In this document: piece by piece, positions 33,739-41,958 of the stretch
How the letters are laid out: each line of letters starts with the position of its first letter
How positions within the stretch are numbered: the first letter of the stretch is position 1
DNA from: Bacteroidales bacterium
GTDB lineage: Bacteria > Bacteroidota > Bacteroidia > Bacteroidales > UBA932
Assembly: GCA_022648545.1 (NCBI GenBank)
Contig: JALCMP010000018.1
Coordinates: 1-42,183, forward strand
Direction of reading: 5' to 3'
DNA length: 42,183 nt
The notes under the pieces: generated by a model
Told to the model about the DNA's origin: nothing
What the model saw: only the letters and a program-made list of their open reading frames with translations
Database searches by the model: none
Made by a program: the position numbers and the translations under genes

Positions 33739-35199
33739 TTATTTGCCTTTTTTCAAAATATCCTTTATCCACGATGTGATGAAGTTCATTACTTCTGGAG
33801 ATAATGTCTGCTCTATTTCCGCATATTCGGCAGGCAGTCCGGTATTGCACTTTTGCAGCAAATGGTTCAATCCCGGAAAATTCTTTAAAGTTACTCTTTT
33901 ATTTCCCGCTTCGTCGAGAGCTATTCCAATCATAGCCATATTTACATCAGGCTGAACCTGAAGATCCCTGTCTCCTCCTATTGCCAGGACGGGGCATTTT
34001 ACTTTAGAAAGAGGAATAGCAGGGTCATGTTTTATAAAATATATCATCCATGGATTATCCAGTCCGGCTGCCAGTTGATTTATATACGAATCCCTTTTTA
34101 AGGAATCCGCTTCGGATTCGGCTATTTGAGGATCGGTTTCAAAATATGCTTTCAGTTTCCGGCCTATTGAATCCAGTTCCGCAGTTGATATTCTATCGTG
34201 GCAATGTGCCGATAAAATAATATCAAATGCTCCGCCGTTAATTTTCTGTTGCTCTTTTATTGCTCCGGGATCGGCTCCGGATGCCGTCGCAATTAGTTTT
34301 TCCTGAAGAAGCAATAGCTTGTCTCCCCGTATTCCGGGAGCCGACATAAGAATAATAAAATTTATGTCTTTATCTTTTGCCGCTACCATAGGTGCTATTT
34401 CTCCTCCTTCGCTGTGTCCGATCAATCCGATATGGTCTTTATTTATTTCAGGCCTTGTTCTCAGGAAGGAGACGGCGGATTCCACGTCGGTTGCAAAATC
34501 CGCAGTGGTTGCAGAGGCGAAGTTTCCTTCCGATCTTCCTACTCCGCGATCATCGAAACGCAGTACTGCAATTCCGTTTCTTGTAAGGAAATCCGACAAT
34601 ACCAAAAAAGGTTTATGCCCCATAATCTCCTCGTCTCTGTTTTGTGGCCCGCTGCCGCTGATAAGCACAACAGCCGGAAATTTGCCTTTCTCATAAGGCA
34701 GAGTAAGTGTTCCGGAAAGTGAAAATCCCTCTTTATTATTTTTAAACCTGACGGAGTCGCTTATATAAGGAAAAGGAATAGATGGTTCCTGAGGTTTTTT
34801 CATCTCTTTTTGGGTTAAGGCCAGGGGAAAAGAAAATCCGTGTTGTACAATATTACCTTCTATATTTCCGCTCTTTTTCAAAATGCCATTATAATGTATC
34901 ATAAGGCGGTTTATTTCTATGGTCACGGAAGAATCTTTCAGACCCACCGAGTCCGCCGGAATTCCGTATGCTCCCTGGTACGGACTATCCATAAGGCCCC
35001 TTATCGAACTTCCGTCTTTCCTTATGTGAAAAACAATTTTAATACTTCCGCCCGGAGTCTTAAGAAGACCGTTCCATTTTCCGGTTATGCCTGACGTATC
35101 CGCTGTCCTTGAACATTTGCCGGAAGATATTTGGGGCAGCAGGCAGCCCGCAACAATAAAAACGAATAATAAAAAAGGCTTTTTCATGGCTTGATTCAT
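33739..35199 (-). CDS. Exported alpha/beta hydrolase (S33-type esterase/peptidase)
   Basis: A 486-residue protein with signal peptide (ATG at 35199; a second ATG at 35187 gives MKKPFLLFVF and is equally possible). Residues about 30-140 form an N-terminal beta-rich domain seen in many Bacteroidota hydrolases (TGKWNGLLKTPGGSIKIVFHI). The alpha/beta hydrolase fold follows: oxyanion region LISGSGPQNRDE, FDDRGVGRSEG, nucleophile Ser in IGHSEGG, Asp in AIGGDRDLQV and His in FPGLNHLLQ, so the triad is intact. Substrate is unknown; relatives act as acyl-esterases or aminopeptidases. Divergent from the DUF134 operon across a palindrome-containing gap. Confidence 0.9.
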   Translation of the reverse strand: MNQAMKKPFLLFVFIVAGCLLPQISSGKCSRTADTSGITGKWNGLLKTPGGSIKIVFHIRKDGSSIRGLMDSPYQGAYGIPADSVGLKDSSVTIEINRLMIHYNGILKKSGNIEGNIVQHGFSFPLALTQKEMKKPQEPSIPFPYISDSVRFKNNKEGFSLSGTLTLPYEKGKFPAVVLISGSGPQNRDEEIMGHKPFLVLSDFLTRNGIAVLRFDDRGVGRSEGNFASATTADFATDVESAVSFLRTRPEINKDHIGLIGHSEGGEIAPMVAAKDKDINFIILMSAPGIRGDKLLLLQEKLIATASGADPGAIKEQQKINGGAFDIILSAHCHDRISTAELDSIGRKLKAYFETDPQIAESEADSLKRDSYINQLAAGLDNPWMIYFIKHDPAIPLSKVKCPVLAIGGDRDLQVQPDVNMAMIGIALDEAGNKRVTLKNFPGLNHLLQKCNTGLPAEYAEIEQTLSPEVMNFITSWIKDILKKGK

Positions 35200-35236
35200 T
35201 CGATCGTAAATTTAATCATATTTTACAATATTTATA

Positions 35237-35268
35237 TTTGTTATTATGAACAATAGTTCATAACTTTG
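35237..35268 (+). promoter_or_regulatory. DUF134-operon promoter with internal palindromic operator
   Basis: TTTG at 35237-35240 and TAACTTTG at 35261-35268, with 20 nt between, match the Bacteroidota -33/-7 consensus and give a leader of about 15 nt before the ATG at 35287. A perfect inverted repeat TATGAAC-AATA-GTTCATA (35245-35262) fills the spacer and touches the -7 box, the ideal place for a repressor or redox-sensing regulator. The DUF134 HTH protein encoded next is the first candidate to bind it. Confidence 0.75.
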
Positions 35269-35286
35269 CAATATAAATAAGAATAA

Positions 35287-35775
35287 ATGCCCAGACCTTT
35301 AAAAACCAGATTCGTTTGTTCCGAACCAGCCGTATCGGGATTCAGACCTTATGGAGGCAGTACGGATGGAGGATCCGTTCCAGTAGTTATTCTATGCGAG
35401 GAATATGAAGCATTGAGACTTAGCGATTATGAGGGCTTGAGCCAAATGCAGGCGGCCGGGATAATGCAGGTATCCAGACCTACATTTACCAGAATATATA
35501 TTTCCGCAAGAAAAAAGATTGCTGCGGCATTTGTGGAAGGTAGAAGTATGAGCATCGAAGGAGGAAAGGTTATATACAACGACGGCTGGTACGTATGTGG
35601 AAAATGCGGATGCAAATTCGAATCCGGAAAAAAGGAACCTTCCATATGTCCCTTGTGCGGAGGGGGTGATTGCTTTAGAAAATATGATCCCGTAGGTGAA
35701 ATAAAGCGTTCGGCCGGTTTTTCGGCAATGAGAGGATGCGGGTGCGGAAAAAGAAAATGTTTAAAAAAAAGATAA
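35287..35775 (+). CDS. DUF134 family HTH protein with C-terminal zinc-ribbon-like tail
   Basis: A 162-residue protein. Residues about 1-95 are the DUF134 domain: basic start MPRPLKTRFV, a strand VVILCEEYEALRLSDYEGLSQ, and a sigma-like HTH (QMQAAGIMQVSRPTFTRIYISARKKIAAA). The tail carries two CxxC pairs (CGKCGC and CPLCGGGDC) plus a Cys-rich end (RGCGCGKRKC), suited to binding zinc or an Fe-S cluster. DUF134 proteins are predicted DNA-binding proteins commonly next to NifX-like genes in anaerobes. It heads a five-gene operon and probably autoregulates it through the palindrome just upstream. Confidence 0.9.
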   Translation: MPRPLKTRFVCSEPAVSGFRPYGGSTDGGSVPVVILCEEYEALRLSDYEGLSQMQAAGIMQVSRPTFTRIYISARKKIAAAFVEGRSMSIEGGKVIYNDGWYVCGKCGCKFESGKKEPSICPLCGGGDCFRKYDPVGEIKRSAGFSAMRGCGCGKRKCLKKR

Positions 35776-35778
35776 ATT

Positions 35779-36096
35779 ATGATAACTGCAATTTCGTGTA
35801 GCGGCAACAGCATGGACAGCCAGGTTGATACCAGATTCGGAAGATGTCCCTTTTTTGCAATTTTTGATAGTGAAAGCGGAAAACTTCGTTTCGAAGAAAA
35901 TCCCGGGAAGGAAGCCGAATCCGGGGCCGGTCCTGCCGCTGTAAAATTCATAGCTTCGCAGGGAGCACAAAAAATAGTTTCGGGAGAATTTGGATTTAAG
36001 GTAAAACCTCTGTTCGATCAGCTTGATATTCAGATGATTTCGATAGAAGGAAATAAAACGGTAAGAGAAATAATGGAATTATTAAAATCTAATTAA
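35779..36096 (+). CDS. NifX/NifB-C-like iron-molybdenum cofactor-binding family protein (1)
   Basis: A 105-residue single-domain protein of the dinitrogenase iron-molybdenum cofactor family (PF02579): N-terminal strand ITAISCSGNSMDSQVDTRFGRCPFFAIFD, a GAGPAAVKFIASQGAQKIVSGEFG segment and the final helix. In nitrogenase systems such domains carry Fe-S or FeMo-co precursors, but no nif genes are seen here, so a role in handling a non-nitrogenase Fe-S or heterometal cluster is more likely. It starts 3 nt after the DUF134 gene. Confidence 0.92.
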   Translation: MITAISCSGNSMDSQVDTRFGRCPFFAIFDSESGKLRFEENPGKEAESGAGPAAVKFIASQGAQKIVSGEFGFKVKPLFDQLDIQMISIEGNKTVREIMELLKSN

Positions 36097-36105
36097 TATT
36101 TTGAT

Positions 36106-36444
36106 ATGAAAAGAAGAATAGCCGTTCCTATGGAACACGGAGCATTATGTTCACATTTCGGACATTGCGAGTATTTCTGTTTTGTAGACGTTGAAGACGG
36201 AAAAATTTCAGGTAAAAAGGAGATTGTGCCTCCGGAGCATGAACCCGGATTATATCCCCGCTGGGTTAAGGAGCAGGGGGCCGGTGAGGTTATTTGCGGA
36301 GGAATTGGCATGAAAGCCCGCAACCTGTTCGCCGCTGAAAACATAAAGTTGTATATAGGGGTTGCAAACAAGTCTGCGGAAGAATTGGTGGAGGATTTGC
36401 TGGGCGGAGTCCTGCGGACCGGTGAAAACTCCTGCGACCATTAA
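36106..36444 (+). CDS. NifX/NifB-C-like family protein (2)
   Basis: A 112-residue second member of the same PF02579 family with RIAVPMEHGALCSHFGHCEYFCFVDV at the N-terminus, a PGLYPRWVKEQGAGEVICGGIGMKARNLF core and a Cys/His-containing tail (GENSCDH). It is only moderately similar to its neighbour and keeps different Cys and His residues (HFGHC where the first has RFGRC), suggesting that the two bind different clusters or partners. It lies 9 nt after the first and 8 nt before the ATPase gene. Confidence 0.92.
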   Translation: MKRRIAVPMEHGALCSHFGHCEYFCFVDVEDGKISGKKEIVPPEHEPGLYPRWVKEQGAGEVICGGIGMKARNLFAAENIKLYIGVANKSAEELVEDLLGGVLRTGENSCDH

Positions 36445-36452
36445 TCCGGCTT

Positions 36453-37334
36453 ATGGTAAAGATTGCAATCGCAAGCGGCAAGGGAGGAACCGGCAAGACT
36501 TTCGTTTCCACGAATTTGTATCATGTTATGAAAATGAAGGGAGAGTCAGTAATCCTGGCCGACTGCGATGCCGAAGAACCGAACGATATAAATTTTTTTC
36601 ATCCCGAAATTAAGGATGAAGAAATCGTAAAAAGGACGTTGCCAGAATTTGATTTGACAAAATGTGTCTTTTGCGGGAAATGTGCGGATTCATGTGCATT
36701 TAATGCCATATTTATGATTCCCGGCAGACGTAAGGTCAAACTTATAGATGATTTATGTCACGGGTGCGGAGTTTGTTCTTATGTATGTGATTTCAGAGCA
36801 GTAAAGGAAAAGATACATAAAACCGGAAAGGTTTCGGTCTTTTATTCTGAAACCGGTTGTAAGGACGGGAGTGTTTTTATTGAAGGCCGTATGTGCGAGG
36901 GTGCCAGGAATCCGGTTCCGGTTATTGCGGCAACCGTAAATAAAGCTGTCTCGGAATGTACGGAAGCAGGTATCGTCCTTTTGGATTCTCCTCCCGGCTC
37001 TTCCTGTTCATTTGTAAATACCGTATCCCGGGCTGATTTTGTGATATTGGTTACAGAACCCACACCGTTCGGATTGAATGATTTAAAACTGGCTTCCGAG
37101 GTCCTGGCGAAAATGAAAAAGAAATGTTTAGCCGTTATAAATAAATCAGGCATGGGGAATGGCGATGTATATTCTTTTTTACTAAGCAGACACATACCCG
37201 TACTTGCGGAATTGCCGTATGATAAGAATTCCGCATCATATTATTCCGAAGGGAAGCTTGCCGTAATGTTCGACGACCGCATGCGCAACAGGTTCTTAGT
37301 CTTGTATGATAATTTGATAAAGCTGATTAAATAG
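36453..37334 (+). CDS. MinD/ParA-type ATPase with inserted 2[4Fe-4S] ferredoxin domain (1)
   Basis: A 293-residue P-loop protein. The deviant Walker A GKGGTGKT lies at residues 9-16 and DCDAEEPND at about 38-46. A bacterial ferredoxin domain is inserted at about residues 70-115 with CVFCGKCADSC and CHGCGVCSYVC, then the ATPase fold resumes (VLLDSPPGSSCSF, LVTEPTPFGLNDL, VINKSG). These proteins belong to the MinD superfamily next to Mrp/NBP35 carriers and are thought to work in Fe-S cluster delivery or redox-linked signalling. Its stop overlaps the GTG start of the next gene. Confidence 0.92.
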   Translation: MVKIAIASGKGGTGKTFVSTNLYHVMKMKGESVILADCDAEEPNDINFFHPEIKDEEIVKRTLPEFDLTKCVFCGKCADSCAFNAIFMIPGRRKVKLIDDLCHGCGVCSYVCDFRAVKEKIHKTGKVSVFYSETGCKDGSVFIEGRMCEGARNPVPVIAATVNKAVSECTEAGIVLLDSPPGSSCSFVNTVSRADFVILVTEPTPFGLNDLKLASEVLAKMKKKCLAVINKSGMGNGDVYSFLLSRHIPVLAELPYDKNSASYYSEGKLAVMFDDRMRNRFLVLYDNLIKLIK

Positions 37335-38212
37335 TGGAAATAGCTGTAATAAGTGGAAAGGGGGGGACCGGCAAGTCCAGCATTTCTGCAGTGTTGGCAT
37401 CTGCTTCAGAAAATGTTGTCGTTGCCGATTGCGATGTGGATGCGGCCGACATGTACCTTCTGTTCGATCCGGAATTGAAAGGGAAAGAGAATATATCTCT
37501 TGGAAAATATGCGGTTATTGATGATTGCAAATGTACAAGATGTGGAAAATGTAAAAGCTTTTGCAGGTTCGATGCTATTGTTCCGGTTAAAAAGAACGAT
37601 GGAAAAAACTTGTCGTTTAATGTGGATCGTCTTTCATGCGAAGGCTGCGGTTTATGCACTATGGTTTGCGAAGAAAATGCCGTATCAATGGTGCCTTCCG
37701 ACGGTAATATTTTATACAGCGGGAAGTTCCGCTACGGCCATATTGTTTACGGAAGATTATTCCCCGGCGGAGGGAATTCCGGCAAGTTCGTAGATATTAT
37801 AAAAACGCGGGCAAGAAAAATCGCAAAGGAAGAAGGAGCCGGACATATAATACTTGACGGTCCTCCTGGTATAGGTTGTCCTGTTATGTCTACACTTGGA
37901 GGTGCAGATGCCGCAGTAATAGTTACTGAACCTACGATATCGGGATTGTCCGATATTATGCGATTGTTTAAGGTTGCAAAGTGTTATGTGGATTGTCTTT
38001 ATGTAATAATAAACAAATATGATCTAAATCCAGTGATGGCGGAAGGAATAGAATCTTTCTGTAATAAGAACGGAATCCCTGTCATTGCGAAAATTCCTTT
38101 TGATAAAGCATTTGTGGAGGCTATGATAGAGAGAAAGACACTGTTGGAATATGCTCCTTCATCCTTGGCCGCGAAAGGATTAAGAAAAGCCGTGGAATTT
38201 CTCAGATTATAA
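37334..38212 (+). CDS. MinD/ParA-type ATPase with inserted 2[4Fe-4S] ferredoxin domain (2)
   Basis: A 292-residue partner of the preceding protein with the same layout: Walker A GKGGTGKS (residues 8-15), DCDVDAADMYLLF, ferredoxin insert with CTRCGKCKSFC and CEGCGLCTMVC, then ILDGPPGIGCPVM and VTEPTISGLSDIM. It starts with GTG inside TAGTG, overlapping the previous stop by one base, so the two are translated together and probably form a heterodimer. The second Asp-rich switch (CDVDAAD) differs from the first protein's CDAEEPN. It ends the operon; the next gene is convergent, 8 nt away. Confidence 0.92.
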   Translation: MEIAVISGKGGTGKSSISAVLASASENVVVADCDVDAADMYLLFDPELKGKENISLGKYAVIDDCKCTRCGKCKSFCRFDAIVPVKKNDGKNLSFNVDRLSCEGCGLCTMVCEENAVSMVPSDGNILYSGKFRYGHIVYGRLFPGGGNSGKFVDIIKTRARKIAKEEGAGHIILDGPPGIGCPVMSTLGGADAAVIVTEPTISGLSDIMRLFKVAKCYVDCLYVIINKYDLNPVMAEGIESFCNKNGIPVIAKIPFDKAFVEAMIERKTLLEYAPSSLAAKGLRKAVEFLRL

Positions 38213-38220
38213 TCCGGGCA

Positions 38221-39180
38221 TTATTTATCTTGTGAAAATCCGTACTCCGGAGGATCGCAGCATATTAATTTATCAAACAGATCCGTTTTTCGGACTTTCA
38301 TATTAGATATTTCCAGTGCATATTTCGTTAATTCAACCAAATTATATTGCAAAAGGAACCATCCGAAGGTGTTTTTTAAATATCTTGATTTTATATGTTC
38401 TTCCTCCTTATATGATAATCCGTTTTTTCCGTGTTCCTTGATATGCTGGAAGGCATTTATATATTTTTCCGCATAAAAAGACAGGGGACGTTCTTCGTCC
38501 CCGTATTTTTGTACGAGTATAATGGAATAACAAATGCCGAATTGTCCGATATCCCCCCATTTTGTATCTCTGTAAAAATAGCTCCAGTCGAAAACCCTCG
38601 AATGACTCAGAATTATTTTTTTCAACAGGGCATCACTGTTTTCCATAAGATCGTATCCTGTATTAGAGATAGTGATTATTCCTCTATTTTCCTTTGATAT
38701 CCCGGAGACTTTAAGCAATAATCGTGTAAACTGTATTGTGTTTATATAATAATCTTCCAGCAGTTTTCTTTTTGTATCCTTGTTCCAGAATTCGTAAATC
38801 GGAAGTTCCGAGAACAATTCCTCGGCTATTTCTCGTGGGATCCTGTTGTTTCCGTCTGTTTTTACATCCCCCCGTTCTGCTATTTTTTCAGCCATTCGTT
38901 TTACCATATTCAATAGCGGAATTTCTTTATATGCAAATTCAGGAATATTGCAGATCCTTACTATTGGTTTTTCCTCCGGAGCCTGGGGGCCATATAAAAT
39001 GTTTTCAACTTCATGCGAAGAATAACCTTCGAATTCCTTCCGGGGCAATTCTCTGTATAATTTATCAAATTCCAGTCTGTATGATGCTTCTTCCGATTCG
39101 GACAGATCCTTTTTGTTTTCGTGTAACATCCTGACGGTTCTATATTCTTCGAACGAGCAGGTTAAATCGTTAATATACAT
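38221..39180 (-). CDS. Hypothetical protein, no recognised domain
   Basis: A 319-residue soluble protein with no signal peptide, rich in charged residues and mostly helical by eye. I do not recognise the family. The start is set at the ATG ending at 39180 (MYINDLTCSFEEYRTVRML), because the open frame further upstream runs through a terminator and the tRNA-Ser gene. The terminator just upstream means it is not part of the tRNA transcript and must have its own promoter within the short gap, or be expressed at a low level. The middle holds aromatic-rich stretches (SRVFDWSYFYRDTKWGDIGQ). It is convergent with the MinD-type gene. Confidence 0.75.
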   Translation of the reverse strand: MYINDLTCSFEEYRTVRMLHENKKDLSESEEASYRLEFDKLYRELPRKEFEGYSSHEVENILYGPQAPEEKPIVRICNIPEFAYKEIPLLNMVKRMAEKIAERGDVKTDGNNRIPREIAEELFSELPIYEFWNKDTKRKLLEDYYINTIQFTRLLLKVSGISKENRGIITISNTGYDLMENSDALLKKIILSHSRVFDWSYFYRDTKWGDIGQFGICYSIILVQKYGDEERPLSFYAEKYINAFQHIKEHGKNGLSYKEEEHIKSRYLKNTFGWFLLQYNLVELTKYALEISNMKVRKTDLFDKLICCDPPEYGFSQDK

Positions 39181-39202
39181 TGTTAACGGAGCAAAGTGAA
39201 GT

Positions 39203-39236
39203 AAAAAAGGCTGCCTGGCTAAAATGCAGGCAGCCT
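39203..39236 (-). terminator. Rho-independent terminator of tRNA-Ser
   Basis: On the minus strand a 10-bp stem AGGCTGCCTG / CAGGCAGCCT (plus-strand arms 39208-39217 and 39227-39236, 9-nt loop) is followed by TTTTTT (39203-39208). It begins 14 nt after the 3' end of the tRNA. Confidence 0.9.
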
Positions 39237-39249
39237 CTGAAAATAGTTG

Positions 39250-39336
39250 CGGAAAGAGAGGGATTCGAACCCCCGGTACGGAAATCCGTACAACGGTTTT
39301 CGAGACCGTCCCGTTCGACCGCTCCGGCATCTTTCC
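39250..39336 (-). tRNA. tRNA-Ser (anticodon CGA)
   Basis: On the minus strand the gene starts GGAAAGATGCCGGAGCGGTC and ends with the T-arm GGTTCGAATCCC and acceptor strand TCTTTCC plus discriminator G. The 7-bp acceptor GGAAAGA/TCTTTCC pairs perfectly, the anticodon stem ACGGT/ACCGT flanks CTCGAAA with anticodon CGA, and there is a long variable arm (GTACGGA...TCCGTAC), all diagnostic of a class II serine tRNA reading UCG. CCA is not encoded. Length is 87 nt. Confidence 0.96.
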
Positions 39337-39405
39337 TCTCTATGGAAAAAGGTCCGCAAAAATACTGTTTTTTTCAATATTATCATAATGTCAGGCTTAT
39401 TTTTA

Positions 39406-39413
39406 TATATTTG
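39406..39413 (+). promoter_or_regulatory. Putative promoter (-7 box) of the LtaS-like gene
   Basis: TATATTTG is an exact TAnnTTTG match 51 nt before the ATG at 39465. No clear -33 TTG is seen at 19-20 nt upstream. Confidence 0.5.
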
Positions 39414-39464
39414 CCACCCGGAGATAAGTCTATCTTATTTGGTAGATAAAATAATATCTATTTG

Positions 39465-41537
39465 ATGAAAAAGTTCGGCATTTACAAACCTTTGCTGAAA
39501 TATATGGCAACGCTTCTTGTTGTTCTGTCGGTCAGCAGGCTAATATTATCCTTCATATATTTTTCACGTGTCTATGCCGTACCGGATTGGTACCGCATGT
39601 TCACGCTGGGTGTCAGGATGGACATGATTATGATTGGGTATTTGTGCTTTATTCCGGCCGTGTTTCTGTTCCTCCTGCCGGACAAGGCTGTTAAGAAGAT
39701 AAGTTGGATTTTCCGTTGGTACTTTATCCTTACCATTTTCTATATGGTATTTATGGAACTTGTTACCGTACCTTTCGTTAATGAATACGATACCCGTCCC
39801 AACAGGCTTTTTGTAGATTATCTGCAGTATCCGCATGAAGTGGCGAGCATGCTTGTGAAAGGGTTTACAATGGATCTTATTGTTGTTTCCGTACTTTCCG
39901 TAATAATATTTTACTTTCTTATAAAGCTGTCGAGGTCCTGGATGAAATTCGACGGAATTCGCTACGGCTACAAATTGGCTATGTTTCCATTTGCCGGGGC
40001 CCTGCTTTTTCTTTTTGCCCGTTCTTCTTTTTCTCCCCATCCGGCAAGCCCCGGTACCGCTGCGTTCGCTTCAGATCAGCTTGTTAACAGCCTTGCGTTA
40101 AATTCGGGTTATTCTTTGGCTACGGCAATACACTATATGAAAGATGAAAAGGATGTTGCGGATCTGTATGGCAAGATGGATTTCGGAAAGGCTTTGCCGA
40201 TAGTAAAAAAGGATACCGGTATAGCGGATTCCCTTTTCGTTTTTCCGGAAGAAACCTTTTCCGGAAACGGCGGACTTAGCAGCCGGAATGAAATATACGG
40301 ATCCGAACTCAGCGGCAACAATAATGTTAAATGTCCGCTTTTGCATCGTCAGAGACCCTTGAAAGAACATATGTCATCCCGTCCGTATAATCTGGTTATA
40401 ATGCTTCAGGAAAGCCTTGGGGCTGAGTTCGTGGGAGCCCTGGGAGGTTTGAAACTTACACCAAATATAGATTCCCTTGCAAGGGAAGGCCAGCTGTTTA
40501 CCAATCTGTATTGTACAGGAACGAGGAGCGTAAGGGGAATAGAAGCCATGGTTTCTGGATTTCCGCCTACGCCGTCGAGAAGCGTGGTCAAACTCGGAAA
40601 ATCCCAGACCGGGTTCTTTACAATGGCGGAACTGCTCGGGCGTCTGGGGTACCATACCTCTTTCATATATGGAGGAATGGCAAGTTTCGACAACATGTCC
40701 ACATTTTTTACCGGCAATGGATTTGACAGTATAATAGATGAAAAGGATTTTAAAAACTATGTGTTCAAGGGGACATGGGGTGTTTCAGACGAGGATCTTA
40801 TGAGAAAGGCCGACGAGGTCTTCAAAGGATACGGAAACGAACCTTTCTTTTCCATGGTATTTTCAAGTTCCAATCATACTCCCTTCATGTATCCCGACGG
40901 CCGCATAACCTTATATGACAAGGATAATAAATATTCTTTACATAATGCCGTGAAGTATGCCGATTATTCTTTAGGTTTATTCTTCCGGCTTGCCGAAAAA
41001 TCGGAATATTACAGGCATACCATCTTCATAATAGTTGCGGATCATAATACCAGGACTTACGGAGATATGCTGGTTCCAATACACAAATTCCATATACCGG
41101 CCCTTATCATAGGACCAGGTGTTCCAAAGGAAGCTTATACAAAATTGTGCAGCCAGCTTGACATGGCGCCGACTCTGCTTGATTATATGGGAGTCGACAA
41201 TGAAAATCCTATGCCCGGACGTGATCTTTGTCAGTTGCCGGATAGCATACCGGGGCGGGCAATAATGCAGTTTTACCAGATAAATGCATATATGGAAGAA
41301 TCGCGGACAAAAGATTGCTTATTAAAGGCTGCTGACGGATATCCACTTAACGGGTGCAGCGTTCTCATAATGCAGCCTAAGAAAAAACCGGCCTCGTTCA
41401 TATACGACCAGGCCGATTCTACTCTTGTACCATCCAAAATCCCGGATTGGAAAATGGCTCTAAAAGCTCTTTCCCTTGAAACCCTTATGACTGACATGTA
41501 CAATGCCAGAATTTATGACATCCCATCTGCAAAATGA
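39465..41537 (+). CDS. LtaS/MdoB-like membrane phosphotransferase (sulfatase superfamily)
   Basis: A 690-residue protein (ATG at 39465; a TTG precedes it). Residues about 1-190 contain five hydrophobic helices, and the rest is a periplasmic alkaline-phosphatase/sulfatase-fold domain: LVIMLQESLGAEF (metal-ligand Glu), TNLYCTGTRSVRGIEAM (the Thr at the position of the LtaS catalytic Thr), FSSSNHTPF, IIVADHNTRT and a closing LDMAPTLLDYMG. LtaS polymerises glycerol phosphate in Gram-positives, and the MdoB/OpgB and EptA relatives add phosphoglycerol or phosphoethanolamine in Gram-negatives. In Bacteroidota the acceptor is uncertain; modification of lipid or surface glycan with a phospho-headgroup is the probable role. 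It is a single gene. Confidence 0.9.
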   Translation: MKKFGIYKPLLKYMATLLVVLSVSRLILSFIYFSRVYAVPDWYRMFTLGVRMDMIMIGYLCFIPAVFLFLLPDKAVKKISWIFRWYFILTIFYMVFMELVTVPFVNEYDTRPNRLFVDYLQYPHEVASMLVKGFTMDLIVVSVLSVIIFYFLIKLSRSWMKFDGIRYGYKLAMFPFAGALLFLFARSSFSPHPASPGTAAFASDQLVNSLALNSGYSLATAIHYMKDEKDVADLYGKMDFGKALPIVKKDTGIADSLFVFPEETFSGNGGLSSRNEIYGSELSGNNNVKCPLLHRQRPLKEHMSSRPYNLVIMLQESLGAEFVGALGGLKLTPNIDSLAREGQLFTNLYCTGTRSVRGIEAMVSGFPPTPSRSVVKLGKSQTGFFTMAELLGRLGYHTSFIYGGMASFDNMSTFFTGNGFDSIIDEKDFKNYVFKGTWGVSDEDLMRKADEVFKGYGNEPFFSMVFSSSNHTPFMYPDGRITLYDKDNKYSLHNAVKYADYSLGLFFRLAEKSEYYRHTIFIIVADHNTRTYGDMLVPIHKFHIPALIIGPGVPKEAYTKLCSQLDMAPTLLDYMGVDNENPMPGRDLCQLPDSIPGRAIMQFYQINAYMEESRTKDCLLKAADGYPLNGCSVLIMQPKKKPASFIYDQADSTLVPSKIPDWKMALKALSLETLMTDMYNARIYDIPSAK

Positions 41538-41556
41538 TGGAATTCTTTTGTAAGAT

Positions 41557-41958
41557 TCAATCCCACAGGCTCTTTCTTGATACGGCATATTTGCCGGCTC
41601 CGGAAAACATTAAAGCGGCGGCTCCGAACATATAGAGAAACAATAATTCATTTGCATATCCTCCATAGGAATTTAAAGCCAGAAGGTCTTTCGCATGTAC
41701 CATCAATAAAGCTACAAGGCAGTTGAAAGCCAGTATTGCGGATGCTATTCTGGTTCTGAATCCTATTATAATTGCAATCGGCGCCAGAACTTCTCCAATA
41801 TATACTCCATAGGCCATTGATCCGGCCATTTCTTTTATAAATCCTATTCCATTTAAAATCTTAAAAATTCCGTGGATAAGCATAAGACCTGCAACGCTTA
41901 TGCGTAATATCAGCAATCCAAAATCGGTGCTTTTTGTTTTCAAAATCATATTTTTCAT
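41557..41958 (-). CDS. DoxX family membrane protein
   Basis: A 133-residue protein with four hydrophobic helices. It fits DoxX: LLILRISVAGLMLIHGIFKI, then YGVYIGEVLAPIAIIIGFRTRIASAILAFNCLVALLM and a last helix ELLFLYMFGAAALMFSGAGKYAVSRK. The ATG ending at 41958 was chosen; the open frame continues upstream to a TTG through a basic, low-complexity stretch that looks non-coding. DoxX proteins are linked to redox and stress responses, but their exact activity is mostly unknown. It is convergent with the LtaS-like gene. Confidence 0.88.
   Translation of the reverse strand: MKNMILKTKSTDFGLLILRISVAGLMLIHGIFKILNGIGFIKEMAGSMAYGVYIGEVLAPIAIIIGFRTRIASAILAFNCLVALLMVHAKDLLALNSYGGYANELLFLYMFGAAALMFSGAGKYAVSRKSLWD

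Noticed and set aside
39181-39330. Upstream extension of the hypothetical protein gene
   Set aside because: The extension reads through the terminator and tRNA-Ser, so the ATG ending at 39180 was used instead.
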